Below, in pieces: positions 31,771 to 40,217 of a stretch of DNA of 64,000 bases. The position numbers and the translations under genes were made by a program. The notes beneath the pieces are model-generated. The model did not search any database, was not told the DNA's origin, and saw only the letters and a list, made by a program, of their open reading frames with translations. The DNA lies in the NCBI GenBank assembly GCA_023129325.1, contig JAGMCI010000011.1, positions 89,566 through 153,565 of the forward strand. Direction: 5' to 3'. This stretch comes from Caldifarciminota bacterium (GTDB taxonomy: Bacteria > Hydrothermota > UBA3073 > JACQXS01 > JAGMCI01). The first letter of the stretch is position 1. Every line of letters begins with the position of its first letter.

Positions 31771-32799
31771 ATGAAGAAGTGTTTTTGGGGTAAGGGAGTT
31801 TTTGGCTTGGGGCTGATGAGCTTCGGGCTCATATTACTTACTGGCTGCGTAAGTAAATATATGACGGCTGGTAAAGTATATGTGCAACAACAAGAGTATA
31901 AGAAAGCCGAAGAGCAATTTAAGCTCCAGCTTCAGGAATATCCAAATGACCCTGATGCCTTGTGGTGGCTTGGGACAGTTTATACTTATGAAAAAGAGTA
32001 CGAGGAAGCTTGTAAATGCTTTGCTAAAGTAGTTGAAATAACCCCAGAAAAGGAAGAGTTGGAAAAGGAGAAATACTTTTTATGGTCAGTATACTATAAT
32101 GCAGGGCTTTACCATCAGCGTGATGAAAAGTGGGAATTGGCATGTGAAAGATTTAAAGGAGCAATTGAGTTTGAACCTGATTCTGCTATTACATATGTAA
32201 ACCTTGCTTGGGTTTACTCAAATCTCGGGCAAGAAGATACTATGGTTTTATATTATAAAAAGGCACTTGAACTTGGACCTGAGAACATAGAAGTATATAG
32301 GAATTTAGGAATTCATTATATGAAGGATAAAAAATATGATGAAGCTATAGGTTATTTAAAACAAGGTTTAACTGTGGACTCAGTGGATGCCGACCTTTTG
32401 TATCGGCTTGGTGTCTGTTATTATAATAAGAAAGATTATTCAAATGCCAAAAAATCTTTTGAACTCACAATTAAGGCTGATTCTACATTAGAAGATGCTT
32501 ACTTTAATCTGGGTGCCGTTTTGATAAAAGAAAAAGAACACGAAAAAGCTGTAGAAGTCCTTAGCAAAGCAGTTGAATTAAAACCAGATGATGTGGAAGC
32601 TCTTTTTCATTTAGGAGGTGCTTATCTTGAGCTTAAGAAGTATGATAAAGCAGTTGATATTTATACGAACATCATTGAACTTGATTCTACCAATGTGGAT
32701 GCTTACAGCGGAAGAGCTCATGCTTACTGGAAACTCGGGGCAAAAAAGAAATCAGAGACTGATTTGAAAAAGGAAAAAAAACTCAGAAAACAGAAATAG
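31771..32799 (+). CDS. TPR-repeat lipoprotein
   Basis: Signal peptide with lipobox LLTGC (about residue 26), then about eight tetratricopeptide repeats, for example DAYFNLGAVLIKEKEHEKAVEVLSKAVELKP and ALFHLGGAYLELKKYDKAVDIYTNIIELD. A periplasmic or outer-membrane scaffold is likely. SD AAAAGGAGGTG precedes the ATG. It resembles the PilF/BamD-type TPR lipoproteins in layout, but there is no context to choose between roles. Acidic-basic K-rich C-terminus. Confidence 0.8.
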   Translation: MKKCFWGKGVFGLGLMSFGLILLTGCVSKYMTAGKVYVQQQEYKKAEEQFKLQLQEYPNDPDALWWLGTVYTYEKEYEEACKCFAKVVEITPEKEELEKEKYFLWSVYYNAGLYHQRDEKWELACERFKGAIEFEPDSAITYVNLAWVYSNLGQEDTMVLYYKKALELGPENIEVYRNLGIHYMKDKKYDEAIGYLKQGLTVDSVDADLLYRLGVCYYNKKDYSNAKKSFELTIKADSTLEDAYFNLGAVLIKEKEHEKAVEVLSKAVELKPDDVEALFHLGGAYLELKKYDKAVDIYTNIIELDSTNVDAYSGRAHAYWKLGAKKKSETDLKKEKKLRKQK

Positions 32800-32990
32800 A
32801 ACCTAAAAGTTATAAAAAGTCATAAAGTTTAGATTATCCCCGATAATCTCAAATAATACATTAGCCATAGATTTTGATACCAAATATCACCAATTATTTT
32901 TCAAGTATGGTGTTAAAAACTTTTCATCTGGTGTTTATTTTGGCAGGACTGAACATAGGGGCAAAGCCCATTATTGAAATAAGGAATTAC
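32800..32990. other. Gene-free spacer upstream of cca
   Basis: AT-rich spacer with no gene seen; it includes GATTATCCCCGATAATC (imperfect palindrome). The cca promoter follows. Confidence 0.4.
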
Positions 32991-33019
32991 TTGACAAATT
33001 TGAGCTTATGGATTAAGTT
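32991..33019 (+). promoter_or_regulatory. Candidate promoter of cca, leaderless geometry
   Basis: TTGACA (32991-32996), 17-base spacer, weak TAAGTT (33014-33019). The predicted start is one base before the ATG at 33027. The -10 is poor. Confidence 0.45.
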
Positions 33020-33026
33020 TGTATAG

Positions 33027-34211
33027 ATGGAAATATTAAAAAAGATTGAAGGCATTACCACTTCTCATAATGTTAAAGTCTATACAGTGGGTGGGCCAGT
33101 GCGTGATTATTTGTTAGGTAATTCATTAGTTGACAAAAACATAGATATCACAGTTGAAGGAGATGGCATTGCTTTTGGAAAATTGCTTCAAAAGGAAATG
33201 GGGGGAAAATTAAATACACATCTGGATTTTGGCACTTGTTCTTTAATCCTTCCAAATGCAACAATTGATATTGCAAGCTGCAGGAAAGAAAAATATGCTC
33301 GCCCAGCAAAACTGCCCGAAGTAGAAAAAACTACTCTCCTTGAAGACCTTAAACGAAGAGACTTTACAATAAATGCAATGGCAATAGAAATGTCAAAAAT
33401 TAAAAATCAAAAATCAAATATTATAGACCCATTTGGTGGAATGAGTGATTTAAAAAATGGGTTAATAAGAGTACTTCATCCTAAAAGTTTCATTGATGAC
33501 CCAACAAGAATATTCAGGGCTTTAAGATTTGCTGGCAAGTTTGACTTTAGACTTGAATCTGAGACTGATATTTTAGCTAAAAAAGCTATAAAAGCTGGAC
33601 TTGTAGAAAAGCTTTCTCCTAAAAGGATACGAAGGGAAACTATTTTAATCCTTGAAGAACAAAAGAGAGAAAGAATAATAAGACTTTCAGACAAATTTGG
33701 ACTCCTCAAAATTCTTAAACTCAAGCTTCCTGAACCTGGGCTATTTAAGAAATTAGAAGCAACCACTTACCCCTCTTTGGCAAATAAATGGTTTGTCTAT
33801 TTACTTGGAATTCTTGACCTTGAAAATCCATCTCCATTTCTTTCTTTTACCAATAAAGAGCTTCAAAAAATAAAACATACAAATACAATCTTAAAAAATT
33901 TGCACCCCCTAAAAAATGCCAAAAAGCCAAGTGAGATATACAACCTCCTTAAAGAAGCTGGTGATGAAGAACTCTTATTCATAATGTTAGTTGTCTCTCA
34001 AGTGAAATCAAGAATTATAAAATTTTTACAAGTGTATAAGAAAGTTAAATTAAAAATTAATGGAAAAGATTTGATAAAATTAGGGATAAAAGAGGGTCCC
34101 TTATATAAGGAGCTCCTTTCTGCTACTTTATATGCCAAACTTGATGGTATGGTTCGCACTAAAAAAGAGGAACTTGAGTTTGCAAAAAAATACAGCAAGG
34201 ACAATTCATGA
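33027..34211 (+). CDS. cca: CCA-adding/poly(A)-type tRNA nucleotidyltransferase
   Basis: Class II nucleotidyltransferase. VGGPVRDYLLG at 21-31, the KRRDFTINAMAIE motif, DPFGGMSDLKNGLIRVLHP, DDPTRIFRALRFAGKF and KLSPKRIRRE match the family. One oddity: the metal-binding DxD reads NID (N38, D40; DNA GACAAAAACATAGAT), so the first catalytic Asp is Asn. An AAAATTAAAAATCAAAAATC tract (about 33396-33418) is read in frame as KIKNQKSN between INAMAIEM and IIDPFGG. Length (394) fits an enzyme without the HD domain. Confidence 0.85.
   Translation: MEILKKIEGITTSHNVKVYTVGGPVRDYLLGNSLVDKNIDITVEGDGIAFGKLLQKEMGGKLNTHLDFGTCSLILPNATIDIASCRKEKYARPAKLPEVEKTTLLEDLKRRDFTINAMAIEMSKIKNQKSNIIDPFGGMSDLKNGLIRVLHPKSFIDDPTRIFRALRFAGKFDFRLESETDILAKKAIKAGLVEKLSPKRIRRETILILEEQKRERIIRLSDKFGLLKILKLKLPEPGLFKKLEATTYPSLANKWFVYLLGILDLENPSPFLSFTNKELQKIKHTNTILKNLHPLKNAKKPSEIYNLLKEAGDEELLFIMLVVSQVKSRIIKFLQVYKKVKLKINGKDLIKLGIKEGPLYKELLSATLYAKLDGMVRTKKEELEFAKKYSKDNS
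33396..33418. repeat. AAAATCAAAAATC tract inside cca
   Basis: The same word (read KIKNQK) is also in the LKR gene at about 39657-39690 and in many spacers. Confidence 0.6.
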
Positions 34212-34224
34212 ATTATTTCTAATA

Positions 34225-34770
34225 ATGGAGTTAGAGCGAAATATTAGGTCGTTTGGAAAAGTAATTGGCTTATCTATTATAACTCTGGGGATATACTTCT
34301 GGGTCTATCTTTTCAAAACACTAATTGAAATGGAAAGTGCCTTCACATTTACTTATCAAGAGATAGCTCCAAAAAAAGTTAGAGTGCTCTTAATTGTATA
34401 CCTTGTGATTACAGGAACATTAGCTATTATTGGTTTTGGTGTGGGGCTTAAGAATTCCTTAGAGACTCTATATTATTCAGATGCTCTATCAGATTTTTAT
34501 ACTTGGAAGATAATTAGTAATTTTATTTCCATGTTGGTAACTGTTGCATTTTGGGTTCCATTTGTAAAGCTAATTGAAGTCTGTCAGACCAAAAGAAAAA
34601 TAACTCCTTTGGATAAGGGGATTATGTGGATACTGCTTACGGTAATTGTAGTTTTGCCTTTCGCTTCTATTGTTGGCACAAAAGCTTTAATGTTGCTAAA
34701 TCTACCTGTTTCTTTAATTTTTCTTTACATGATAGTAAAACAGGTAAATAGAATCTGGAAAAGTGCATAA
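34225..34770 (+). CDS. DUF4234-type membrane protein
   Basis: 181 residues with NIRSFGKVIGLSIITLGIYFWVYLFK at the start, which matches the DUF4234 pattern (G...I.TLGIY...W.YK), and four hydrophobic segments. Start chosen at 34225, the ATG 13 bases after the cca stop; upstream in-frame codons overlap cca. Function unknown. Next in line is an LptE-like lipoprotein gene. Confidence 0.7.
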   Translation: MELERNIRSFGKVIGLSIITLGIYFWVYLFKTLIEMESAFTFTYQEIAPKKVRVLLIVYLVITGTLAIIGFGVGLKNSLETLYYSDALSDFYTWKIISNFISMLVTVAFWVPFVKLIEVCQTKRKITPLDKGIMWILLTVIVVLPFASIVGTKALMLLNLPVSLIFLYMIVKQVNRIWKSA

Positions 34771-34776
34771 TTAATT

Positions 34777-35259
34777 ATGGTACTATTGCGAAAAATTTGT
34801 GCCCCTGTGCTCTTGTGCTCTTGTGCTCTGGGGTGCACTTATAATTTTTCTGGCTTTACAAAAAGCGATATAAAATCTATAGCTATCCCCGTATTTGAGA
34901 ATCAAACAATTAAATATGGGATTGAAGAAATTTTAACTCGCTTTGTAATAGATGCTTTTATCCAGGACAATAGATTAAAAGTATTGGAACGCAAATCTGC
35001 AGATTCTATCCTTTTGGGGAAGATAATAAGTTATAAGAGAGCGCCCTTTTCTTACAATGAAAATGCAGAAGTTAAGGATTATAAGATTGAGCTCGTTATA
35101 AAGCTCACTTATAAAGATAAGGAAAGGAAAACTATATTTGAGAAAGAACTTAATGAATGGATTTTATACTCTTCTGAAGTGACAGAAGAAGACGGAATAG
35201 AAAACCTATGCACTAAGACCTCAGCCGATATTCTAAGAGGAATCATAGAAGGTTGGTAA
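34777..35259 (+). CDS. lptE: LptE-family outer-membrane lipoprotein
   Basis: LPS-assembly lipoprotein that plugs LptD. Signal with lipobox ALGC, then YNFSGFTKSDIKSIAIPVFENQTIKYGIEEILTRFVIDAFIQDNRLKV, typical of LptE/RlpB in diderm non-proteobacteria. 160 residues. The gene begins six bases after the DUF4234 gene. It supports an LPS-bearing or LPS-like outer membrane. Confidence 0.85.
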   Translation: MVLLRKICAPVLLCSCALGCTYNFSGFTKSDIKSIAIPVFENQTIKYGIEEILTRFVIDAFIQDNRLKVLERKSADSILLGKIISYKRAPFSYNENAEVKDYKIELVIKLTYKDKERKTIFEKELNEWILYSSEVTEEDGIENLCTKTSADILRGIIEGW

Positions 35260-35331
35260 AAATCAGTAATTGTACATTAACTCGTATTATATAATTTCTG
35301 CGGTACAAACAAAGTTTGATATATTTCGTAT

Positions 35332-35676
35332 CTAAAGACTTCTTCTTATTTCTTCAAGGGTCGTTTTTGCTTCAGGCATATACTTCAAAAGATTATTAAG
35401 TTTCTCGCAAGAATACTCATCGCAACAAGCACAGTTTTTGACATTCTTTTCCAGCCCACACTTTCTTATTTCACAAACTTTACAGTGACCAAAAAGTTTC
35501 CCCTTCTCAATCAAACAACCGTCACAATTAATGTTCTCTGGCTTCAAGTCAGTATTAAATGCCTTTGACCACATTTCGGCAACTTTCTTTCTCTTTTCAT
35601 CATCGTTTTCTTGCGTTGCAATAAAAGCAGGGCAGTCAGTACAAACAAGTCCACAAATAGCAATCATTTTTTGCAT
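35332..35676 (-). CDS. DUF3795-family cysteine-rich protein
   Basis: 114 residues with IAICGLVCTDCPAF, INCDGCLIEKGKLFGHCKVCEIRKCG and NCACCDEYSCEKL, the twelve-cysteine pattern of DUF3795, probably a metal or Fe-S binding protein. Common in anaerobes; no defined role. GGAAGT before the ATG is a modest SD. It lies alone between two plus-strand genes. Confidence 0.8.
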   Translation of the reverse strand: MQKMIAICGLVCTDCPAFIATQENDDEKRKKVAEMWSKAFNTDLKPENINCDGCLIEKGKLFGHCKVCEIRKCGLEKNVKNCACCDEYSCEKLNNLLKYMPEAKTTLEEIRRSL

Positions 35677-35818
35677 AGTTCTTACTTCCTTTCTCTATAT
35701 CTGCATTGCAAATATATCTCTATTTGTAGTTTATTGGCTAAAAGTGATTTTGTCAAGTTTTTAAGCACTCCAAAAATTCTACATTAGTTCGTGGATATAC
35801 TTTTAAATGTAAATTTTC

Positions 35819-35847
35819 TTGCAATTTGGGAGAAGTAGTGGTATCTT
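35819..35847 (+). promoter_or_regulatory. Promoter of the amidohydrolase-xerD operon, leaderless
   Basis: TTGCAA (35819-35824), 17-base spacer, TATCTT (35842-35847). The predicted start (35854) is one base before the ATG at 35855. It shares TTGCAATTTGGG with an orphan promoter at 25285. Confidence 0.6.
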
Positions 35848-35854
35848 TAAATTA

Positions 35855-37342
35855 ATGATAATAATCAATGCACATATTTTTCACGCTGGAGACGGCTCCA
35901 CCTTTGGCAAAAATGACAAAAGGGATGCTTTGTTTATAGAGAATGGAAAGATTAAGAAGATTGGATATGCTCACGAATTTAGAGGAGATAAATTCTTGGA
36001 CCTAAATGGGAACTTCCTTTTGCCAGGGTTTATTGATTGTCATGTTCACTTTCTTGAAACAGGTCTTGGAACCCAAGAAATGAACCTCTCCAATGCTTTG
36101 TCAATATCTGATATACTTTCTATTATCTTTGAAAAAGGAGTCAATCCGCCTGAGGCGGAAAGGGGTCAAGGAGTCATAATAGCGACCAATTTTGCCCCAT
36201 ATAAACTTAAAGAAAAAAGGTATCCTGAAAAAGAGGAACTTAATAAGCTAAGTTTGAAAATTCCAATATGTGTTATAAGGGAAGATTTTCACTCAGGTGT
36301 CTTTAATACAGGAGCTCTGAAATTATTAAGAATTAAATCTAAAACAGGCATACTAAGAGGAAAGGATTTTGAAAAAGCACAAAAAAGGATGAAAAAACTA
36401 ATTCCAAAGGAGGAAATGATTTCCACATATATCAAGGCATCAGAAATTGCAATTCAGAATGGTGTGACAACTTTAAATGGCTTTTTCTCAAATTTCCGTG
36501 AATATGAGGCTTTTCTTGAAATAAGAGATAAATTACAAGTCACAGTTATTCCTTTTATTCAAACTCTAAATATGGAGAAGGTTAAAAAACTTGGACTTCC
36601 AAGAATTGGTGGCTGTTTACTTATTGATGGCTCTGTTGGCTCAGAGACTGCGGCTTTCTTTGAAGATTATGAAAATAATACATGTCTGCCAACAGGACAG
36701 GAAGGAAATAAGGGGAGATTATATTTTAATGACCAAGCTTTACGGGACTTTATTTATAAAGCTTCATCTTCCGGACTTCAAATTGCCATGCATGCAATAG
36801 GAGATAGAGCAGTTAATCAGCTTGTACGGGCGTATTGTTATACGCCCCTATCTTCTGACGGCAGGACTAACGGACGGACCAATCGTCATCGTATAGAGCA
36901 TTGTGAACTAATAAGAGATGAAGACTTTAAAGTAATCAGAAAGAAAAGAATTATCATTTCTGCTCAACCAAGCTTTGAAGCTTATTTTAACGAGCTTTAT
37001 GAGCAAAAATTAGGCAAGCAGCGTGCATTTCAAATGAATCCTTTTAGAAAGATTATAGACTCAGGGATTCATTTAACTTTTGGCTCTGATTCACCCATAA
37101 CACCACTTGCTCCTTTGAAAGGGATTCAGAGTGCCTTGAAGCACCCAAATCCTGACTCACGAATTACAGGAGAAGAGGTAATTAAATGTTTTACAAGTGA
37201 AGGTGCTTATGCTAATTTTCTGGAAGATAAGATAGGCTATATAAAGGAAGGTTATATTGCAGACCTTGTTGGAGTCTCTAAAGACTTCAAAAAGGTAAAT
37301 CTTGTGATAAAAGGGGGTAAAGTTTGTTACAAAAGTTTATAA
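35855..37342 (+). CDS. Amidohydrolase, YtcJ-like (Amidohydro_3)
   Basis: About 495 residues. Metal-dependent hydrolase: LPGFIDCHVHFLETG (HxH), the mid-barrel IAMHAIGDRAVNQL and RIEHCELI histidines, and LTFGSDSPITPL with the final Asp. The C-terminal composite domain IGYIKEGYIADLVGVSKDFKKV is typical. Substrate unknown. I set the start at 35855 from the promoter geometry and the family N-terminus MIIINAHIFHAGDG. Two in-frame repeats: TCCGCCTGAGGCGGA (36145-36159) and the GTAGGGGCGTATTGC type (36824-36850, read as VRAYCYTPL). It overlaps xerD by 19 bases. Confidence 0.87.
   Translation: MIIINAHIFHAGDGSTFGKNDKRDALFIENGKIKKIGYAHEFRGDKFLDLNGNFLLPGFIDCHVHFLETGLGTQEMNLSNALSISDILSIIFEKGVNPPEAERGQGVIIATNFAPYKLKEKRYPEKEELNKLSLKIPICVIREDFHSGVFNTGALKLLRIKSKTGILRGKDFEKAQKRMKKLIPKEEMISTYIKASEIAIQNGVTTLNGFFSNFREYEAFLEIRDKLQVTVIPFIQTLNMEKVKKLGLPRIGGCLLIDGSVGSETAAFFEDYENNTCLPTGQEGNKGRLYFNDQALRDFIYKASSSGLQIAMHAIGDRAVNQLVRAYCYTPLSSDGRTNGRTNRHRIEHCELIRDEDFKVIRKKRIIISAQPSFEAYFNELYEQKLGKQRAFQMNPFRKIIDSGIHLTFGSDSPITPLAPLKGIQSALKHPNPDSRITGEEVIKCFTSEGAYANFLEDKIGYIKEGYIADLVGVSKDFKKVNLVIKGGKVCYKSL
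36145..36159. repeat. TCCGCCTGAGGCGGA palindrome inside the amidohydrolase gene
   Basis: Perfect 7-base arms with one central base; in frame as NPPEAE. Confidence 0.75.
36824..36850. repeat. GTAGGGGCGTATTGC-family palindrome inside the amidohydrolase gene
   Basis: GTACGGGCGTATTGT then TATACGCCCCTA, in a loop between the GDRAV and RIEHCEL motifs. Confidence 0.85.
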
Positions 37343-38202
37343 ATTATCTCTTAATAGAAAGAGGGAATTCTAAAAATACTGTTGACTCTTATGAGGGGGA
37401 TATTAAGAAGTTAATCGCTTTTTTAAGACTGAGAAAAACAAAGCCTGAAGATGCCAAAGAAGAAGATATAGAAAAATTTTTTAACTATCTGAGAGAAAAT
37501 AAAAAATTATCTCAGGCTTCCATATCACGGGCAGTGTCCTCAATACGAGGATTTTATAAGTTCTTAATTTCTGAAGAGCTACTTACAACTTCCCCTGCAA
37601 AGAATCTCCCTGCTCCAAAATCAATAAAAAAGCTACCTGATGTTCTTGAATTAGAGGAAATTAAAATAATAATAGAGCAACCAGACTCAACCGATAAGCT
37701 TGGACGAAGAGACCGGGCGATGATTGAACTCCTTTATGGTGCAGGATTACGAATTTCAGAGCTTTTAGGTCTGAAGACTTCAGATATTTTTCTTGATTCA
37801 GATTTTCTTAGATGCTTTGGCAAAGGAAGCAAAGAACGAATAATTCCCATAGGTTCTTATGCAAAAAAATATATTAGTTTGTATTTAAAGCATTCAAGAC
37901 CCTTACTCAAAAAAAATAAAGAAACCGAAATTTTATTCCTTAATGCTCGCGGCAATAAGTTATCAAGAATGGGTGCATGGAAAATTTTAAATAAGCATGT
38001 CATAAAATCTGGAATAAAGAAAAGGGTAACTCCTCACACATTCAGACATTCTTTTGCTACCCATTTGCTTGAAGGCGGAGCTGATTTAAGGGCAGTTCAG
38101 GAAATGCTTGGTCATGTATCAATAACAACCACAGAAATTTACACCCATATTGACCGCGAAAAACTAAAAGAAGCAATAAAAGTTTATCACCCAAGAGGAT
38201 GA
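37324..38202 (+). CDS. xerD: XerC/XerD-type tyrosine recombinase
   Basis: 292 residues. N-terminal SAM-like DNA-binding domain (YLLIERGNSKNTVDSYEGDI), then the catalytic domain with Arg in GAGLRISEL, Lys in GKGSKERIIPI, HTFRHSFATHLL, and the nucleophile Tyr in LGHVSITTTEIYTHI. It resolves chromosome dimers at dif, probably with a partner. It lacks the extra helix region that marks integron integrases, so it is not evidence for IntI. The TTG start at 37324 overlaps the amidohydrolase end, and no SD is visible. Confidence 0.9.
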   Translation: MLQKFINYLLIERGNSKNTVDSYEGDIKKLIAFLRLRKTKPEDAKEEDIEKFFNYLRENKKLSQASISRAVSSIRGFYKFLISEELLTTSPAKNLPAPKSIKKLPDVLELEEIKIIIEQPDSTDKLGRRDRAMIELLYGAGLRISELLGLKTSDIFLDSDFLRCFGKGSKERIIPIGSYAKKYISLYLKHSRPLLKKNKETEILFLNARGNKLSRMGAWKILNKHVIKSGIKKRVTPHTFRHSFATHLLEGGADLRAVQEMLGHVSITTTEIYTHIDREKLKEAIKVYHPRG

Positions 38203-38273
38203 AATCATTGATGTAAACAGAGGAAATTCAGTTTTAATCAATGAGATAACTCAATAACCTTTTTAATTTGAAG

Positions 38274-38876
38274 ATGAGAGTGACTGGTGGTGAAGCAAAA
38301 GGAAGAAAAATAAAAGTTCCAAAAGGAATTCGTCCAACTCAAGACAAAATAAGGAGTGCAATTTTTGATATACTCAGAGACAGAATAAAAAAGGCGAAGT
38401 TTATTGATTTATTTGCTGGCAGTGGCTCAGTTGGAATTGAAGCTCTCTCAAGAGGAGCAGATAAGGTAGTATTTGTTGAAAAGTCAAAAAAAGTCTTAAA
38501 TATACTTAAAGAAAACTTAAAATTATTAGGATATATAGATAGAGCAAAGATAATAGGGAAGGATGTTTTTACCCTGCACATAATCCCTGCTCGACATCTG
38601 GCAGGTTCCGAAGGAATCCCGTTACGGGCTTCTTCGGAACGGGGCGGGCGTCAGCTGACGGAATGGCGAGGTGACATCATATTTGCAGACCCACCTTATG
38701 AAAAAGGATTAGCTCAAAAGGTAATTTTCTACCCAGCTTTTCCGCCTGAGGCGGATGAGGGTCAAAGTATTTTAATCATAGAGCACAGCAAAAGAGAAAA
38801 AATTGAACCCGGGAAACATTACAAATTTGGCGACACAATACTAACTTTCATTCCAGAAAAAAGATTGACAAAGTAA
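38274..38876 (+). CDS. rsmD: 16S rRNA (guanine966-N2)-methyltransferase
   Basis: RsmD motifs: RVTGGEAKGRKIKVPKGIRPTQDKIRSAIFDIL, FIDLFAGSGSVGIEALSRGA (SAM-binding), VFVEKSKKVL and DIIFADPPYEKGL (catalytic NPPY-like). ATG at 38274 preferred over a TTG at 38268. Two repeat insertions are read in frame: a 70-80 base composite between TLHI and GDIIFADPPY (about 38583-38664) and TCCGCCTGAGGCGGA at 38741-38755. Both are in loops of the fold. Confidence 0.92.
   Translation: MRVTGGEAKGRKIKVPKGIRPTQDKIRSAIFDILRDRIKKAKFIDLFAGSGSVGIEALSRGADKVVFVEKSKKVLNILKENLKLLGYIDRAKIIGKDVFTLHIIPARHLAGSEGIPLRASSERGGRQLTEWRGDIIFADPPYEKGLAQKVIFYPAFPPEADEGQSILIIEHSKREKIEPGKHYKFGDTILTFIPEKRLTK
38583..38664. repeat. Composite palindrome cluster inside rsmD
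   Basis: Contains CCTGCTCGACATCTGGCAGG, TTCCGAAGGAATCCCGTTACGGG, TTCTTCGGAACGGGGCGGG and CGTCAGCTGACG, a chain of adjacent hairpins read in frame as about 27 residues. Confidence 0.7.
38741..38755. repeat. TCCGCCTGAGGCGGA palindrome inside rsmD
   Basis: Read in frame as PPEADEG. Confidence 0.75.
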
Positions 38877-38892
38877 CTTTTTGTGGTAAAAT
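38865..38892 (+). promoter_or_regulatory. Promoter of the lysine catabolism operon, leaderless
   Basis: TTGACA (38865-38870, inside the end of rsmD), 16-base spacer, TAAAAT (38887-38892). The predicted start (38899) is two bases before ATG 38901. Confidence 0.7.
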
Positions 38893-38900
38893 ATCAGGGT

Positions 38901-40208
38901 ATGAGTGCTTTAATTGGGATTCGGCGAGAAGATAAAAATAAATGGGAAAGACGCGTTCCTTTAACACCTGAGCATATTAAAGAGCTCAAGGAGAAATATT
39001 CAATTGAAACTTTATTACAGACTTCTCGTATTCGTATTTTTAAAGACAACGACTATATCAAGGCTGGAGCCAGAGTTAATGAGAATCTTTCCGAGTGTCC
39101 AATCATTTTCGCATTAAAGGAAATACCTTTACATTTTCTCGAACCCAAAAAAACTTATGTCTTCTTCTCTCACACTATCAAAGGACAGTCATATAATATG
39201 CCTATGTTAAAGAAACTACTTGACTTAAAATGCCAGTTAATTGATTATGAAAAGATTGCAGACGAAAATGGTATACGGCTACTTTTCTTTGGTAGACATG
39301 CAGGCTATGCTGGAATGATTGACTCTCTCTGGGCATTAGGACAAAGATTAAACTGGGAAGGAATTACTAATCCATTTAGTAAAATTAAGCAAGCTCACAA
39401 ATATAAAAATTTAGAGGAAGCGAAAGAAGAAATATCTAAAATAGGGAAAGAAATTCTCACTTCCCACTTCTCACTTCCCACTTCTCCACTTATCTGTGGT
39501 TTTGCTGGTTATGGAAATGTATCACAAGGAGCACAAGAAATATTTGACCTTTTGGGAGCAAAAGAGATTAAACCAGAAGACCTTCTTACTTCTTACTTCT
39601 TACTTCTCACTTCTCACTTCATTTATAAAGTTGTATTTAAAGAGGAGCATATGGTAGAATTAAAATCAAAAATCAAAAATCAAAAATTTGATTTACAAGA
39701 TTATTATGACCACCCTGAGAAATATTGTTCAAAATTTTATAAATGGATTCCACATCTCACAATGCTCATAAATTGCATTTATTGGGAGCCTAAGTATCCA
39801 AGATTGGTTACTAAACAATACTTAAGAAAGCTATATCAAAAGAAACCTCGTCTTTGGATAATTGGTGATATAAGTTGTGATATTGAAGGCTCTATGGAAT
39901 GCACAGTGCATGCCACAGAACCCGATAATCCTGTATTTGTCTATAATCCTTTTGATGATACAACAACCGATGGCTTTAAAGGAACAGGACCAGTTGTCAT
40001 GGCTGTAGATAATTTACCCTGTGAACTATCCAGGGAATCTTCAATCCATTTTAGCGATTCACTTATGCCCTTTGTTCCAGAAATTGTGAAAGCTGACTTT
40101 TCAGTAAATTTTAGCCAATGCAAACTCCAACCAGCCATCAAAAATGCAGTCATTGTCTATCAAGGAGAACTTACACCAAATTATAAACATCTTAAGAAGT
40201 TTTTGTAA
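38901..40208 (+). CDS. Lysine-ketoglutarate reductase domain protein (saccharopine pathway)
   Basis: The N-terminus IGIRREDKNKWERRVPLTPEHIKEL and FFSHTIKGQSYNMPMLKKLL, then LIDYEKI and RHAGYAGMIDSLWALGQRL are those of the LKR half of eukaryotic AASS-type enzymes (alanine dehydrogenase/PNT superfamily). It condenses lysine and 2-oxoglutarate to saccharopine. The saccharopine dehydrogenase gene follows ten bases later. I choose ATG 38901 from the promoter. Two TTCTCACTTC tracts (39457-39487, 39590-39621) and an AAAATCAAAAATC tract (39657-39690) are read in frame near the nucleotide-binding GYGNVSQGAQEI. Confidence 0.82.
   Translation: MSALIGIRREDKNKWERRVPLTPEHIKELKEKYSIETLLQTSRIRIFKDNDYIKAGARVNENLSECPIIFALKEIPLHFLEPKKTYVFFSHTIKGQSYNMPMLKKLLDLKCQLIDYEKIADENGIRLLFFGRHAGYAGMIDSLWALGQRLNWEGITNPFSKIKQAHKYKNLEEAKEEISKIGKEILTSHFSLPTSPLICGFAGYGNVSQGAQEIFDLLGAKEIKPEDLLTSYFLLLTSHFIYKVVFKEEHMVELKSKIKNQKFDLQDYYDHPEKYCSKFYKWIPHLTMLINCIYWEPKYPRLVTKQYLRKLYQKKPRLWIIGDISCDIEGSMECTVHATEPDNPVFVYNPFDDTTTDGFKGTGPVVMAVDNLPCELSRESSIHFSDSLMPFVPEIVKADFSVNFSQCKLQPAIKNAVIVYQGELTPNYKHLKKFL
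39457..39690. repeat. Three low-complexity tracts inside the LKR gene
   Basis: CTCACTTCCCACTTC (39457-39487), TTACTTCTTACTTC (39590-39621) and AATCAAAAATCAAAAATC (39657-39690), all in frame, giving LTSHFSLPTSP, LLTSYFLLLTSHF and KSKIKNQKF. Confidence 0.7.
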
Positions 40209-40217
40209 GGAGGAAAA

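Noticed and set aside
37324..38202. Tyrosine recombinase as the integron integrase that would serve the attC-like sites
   Set aside because: It has ordinary XerC/D motifs and length and no extra integron-specific helix between the catalytic patches; it is 12 kb from the attC-like sites and coupled to an amidohydrolase.
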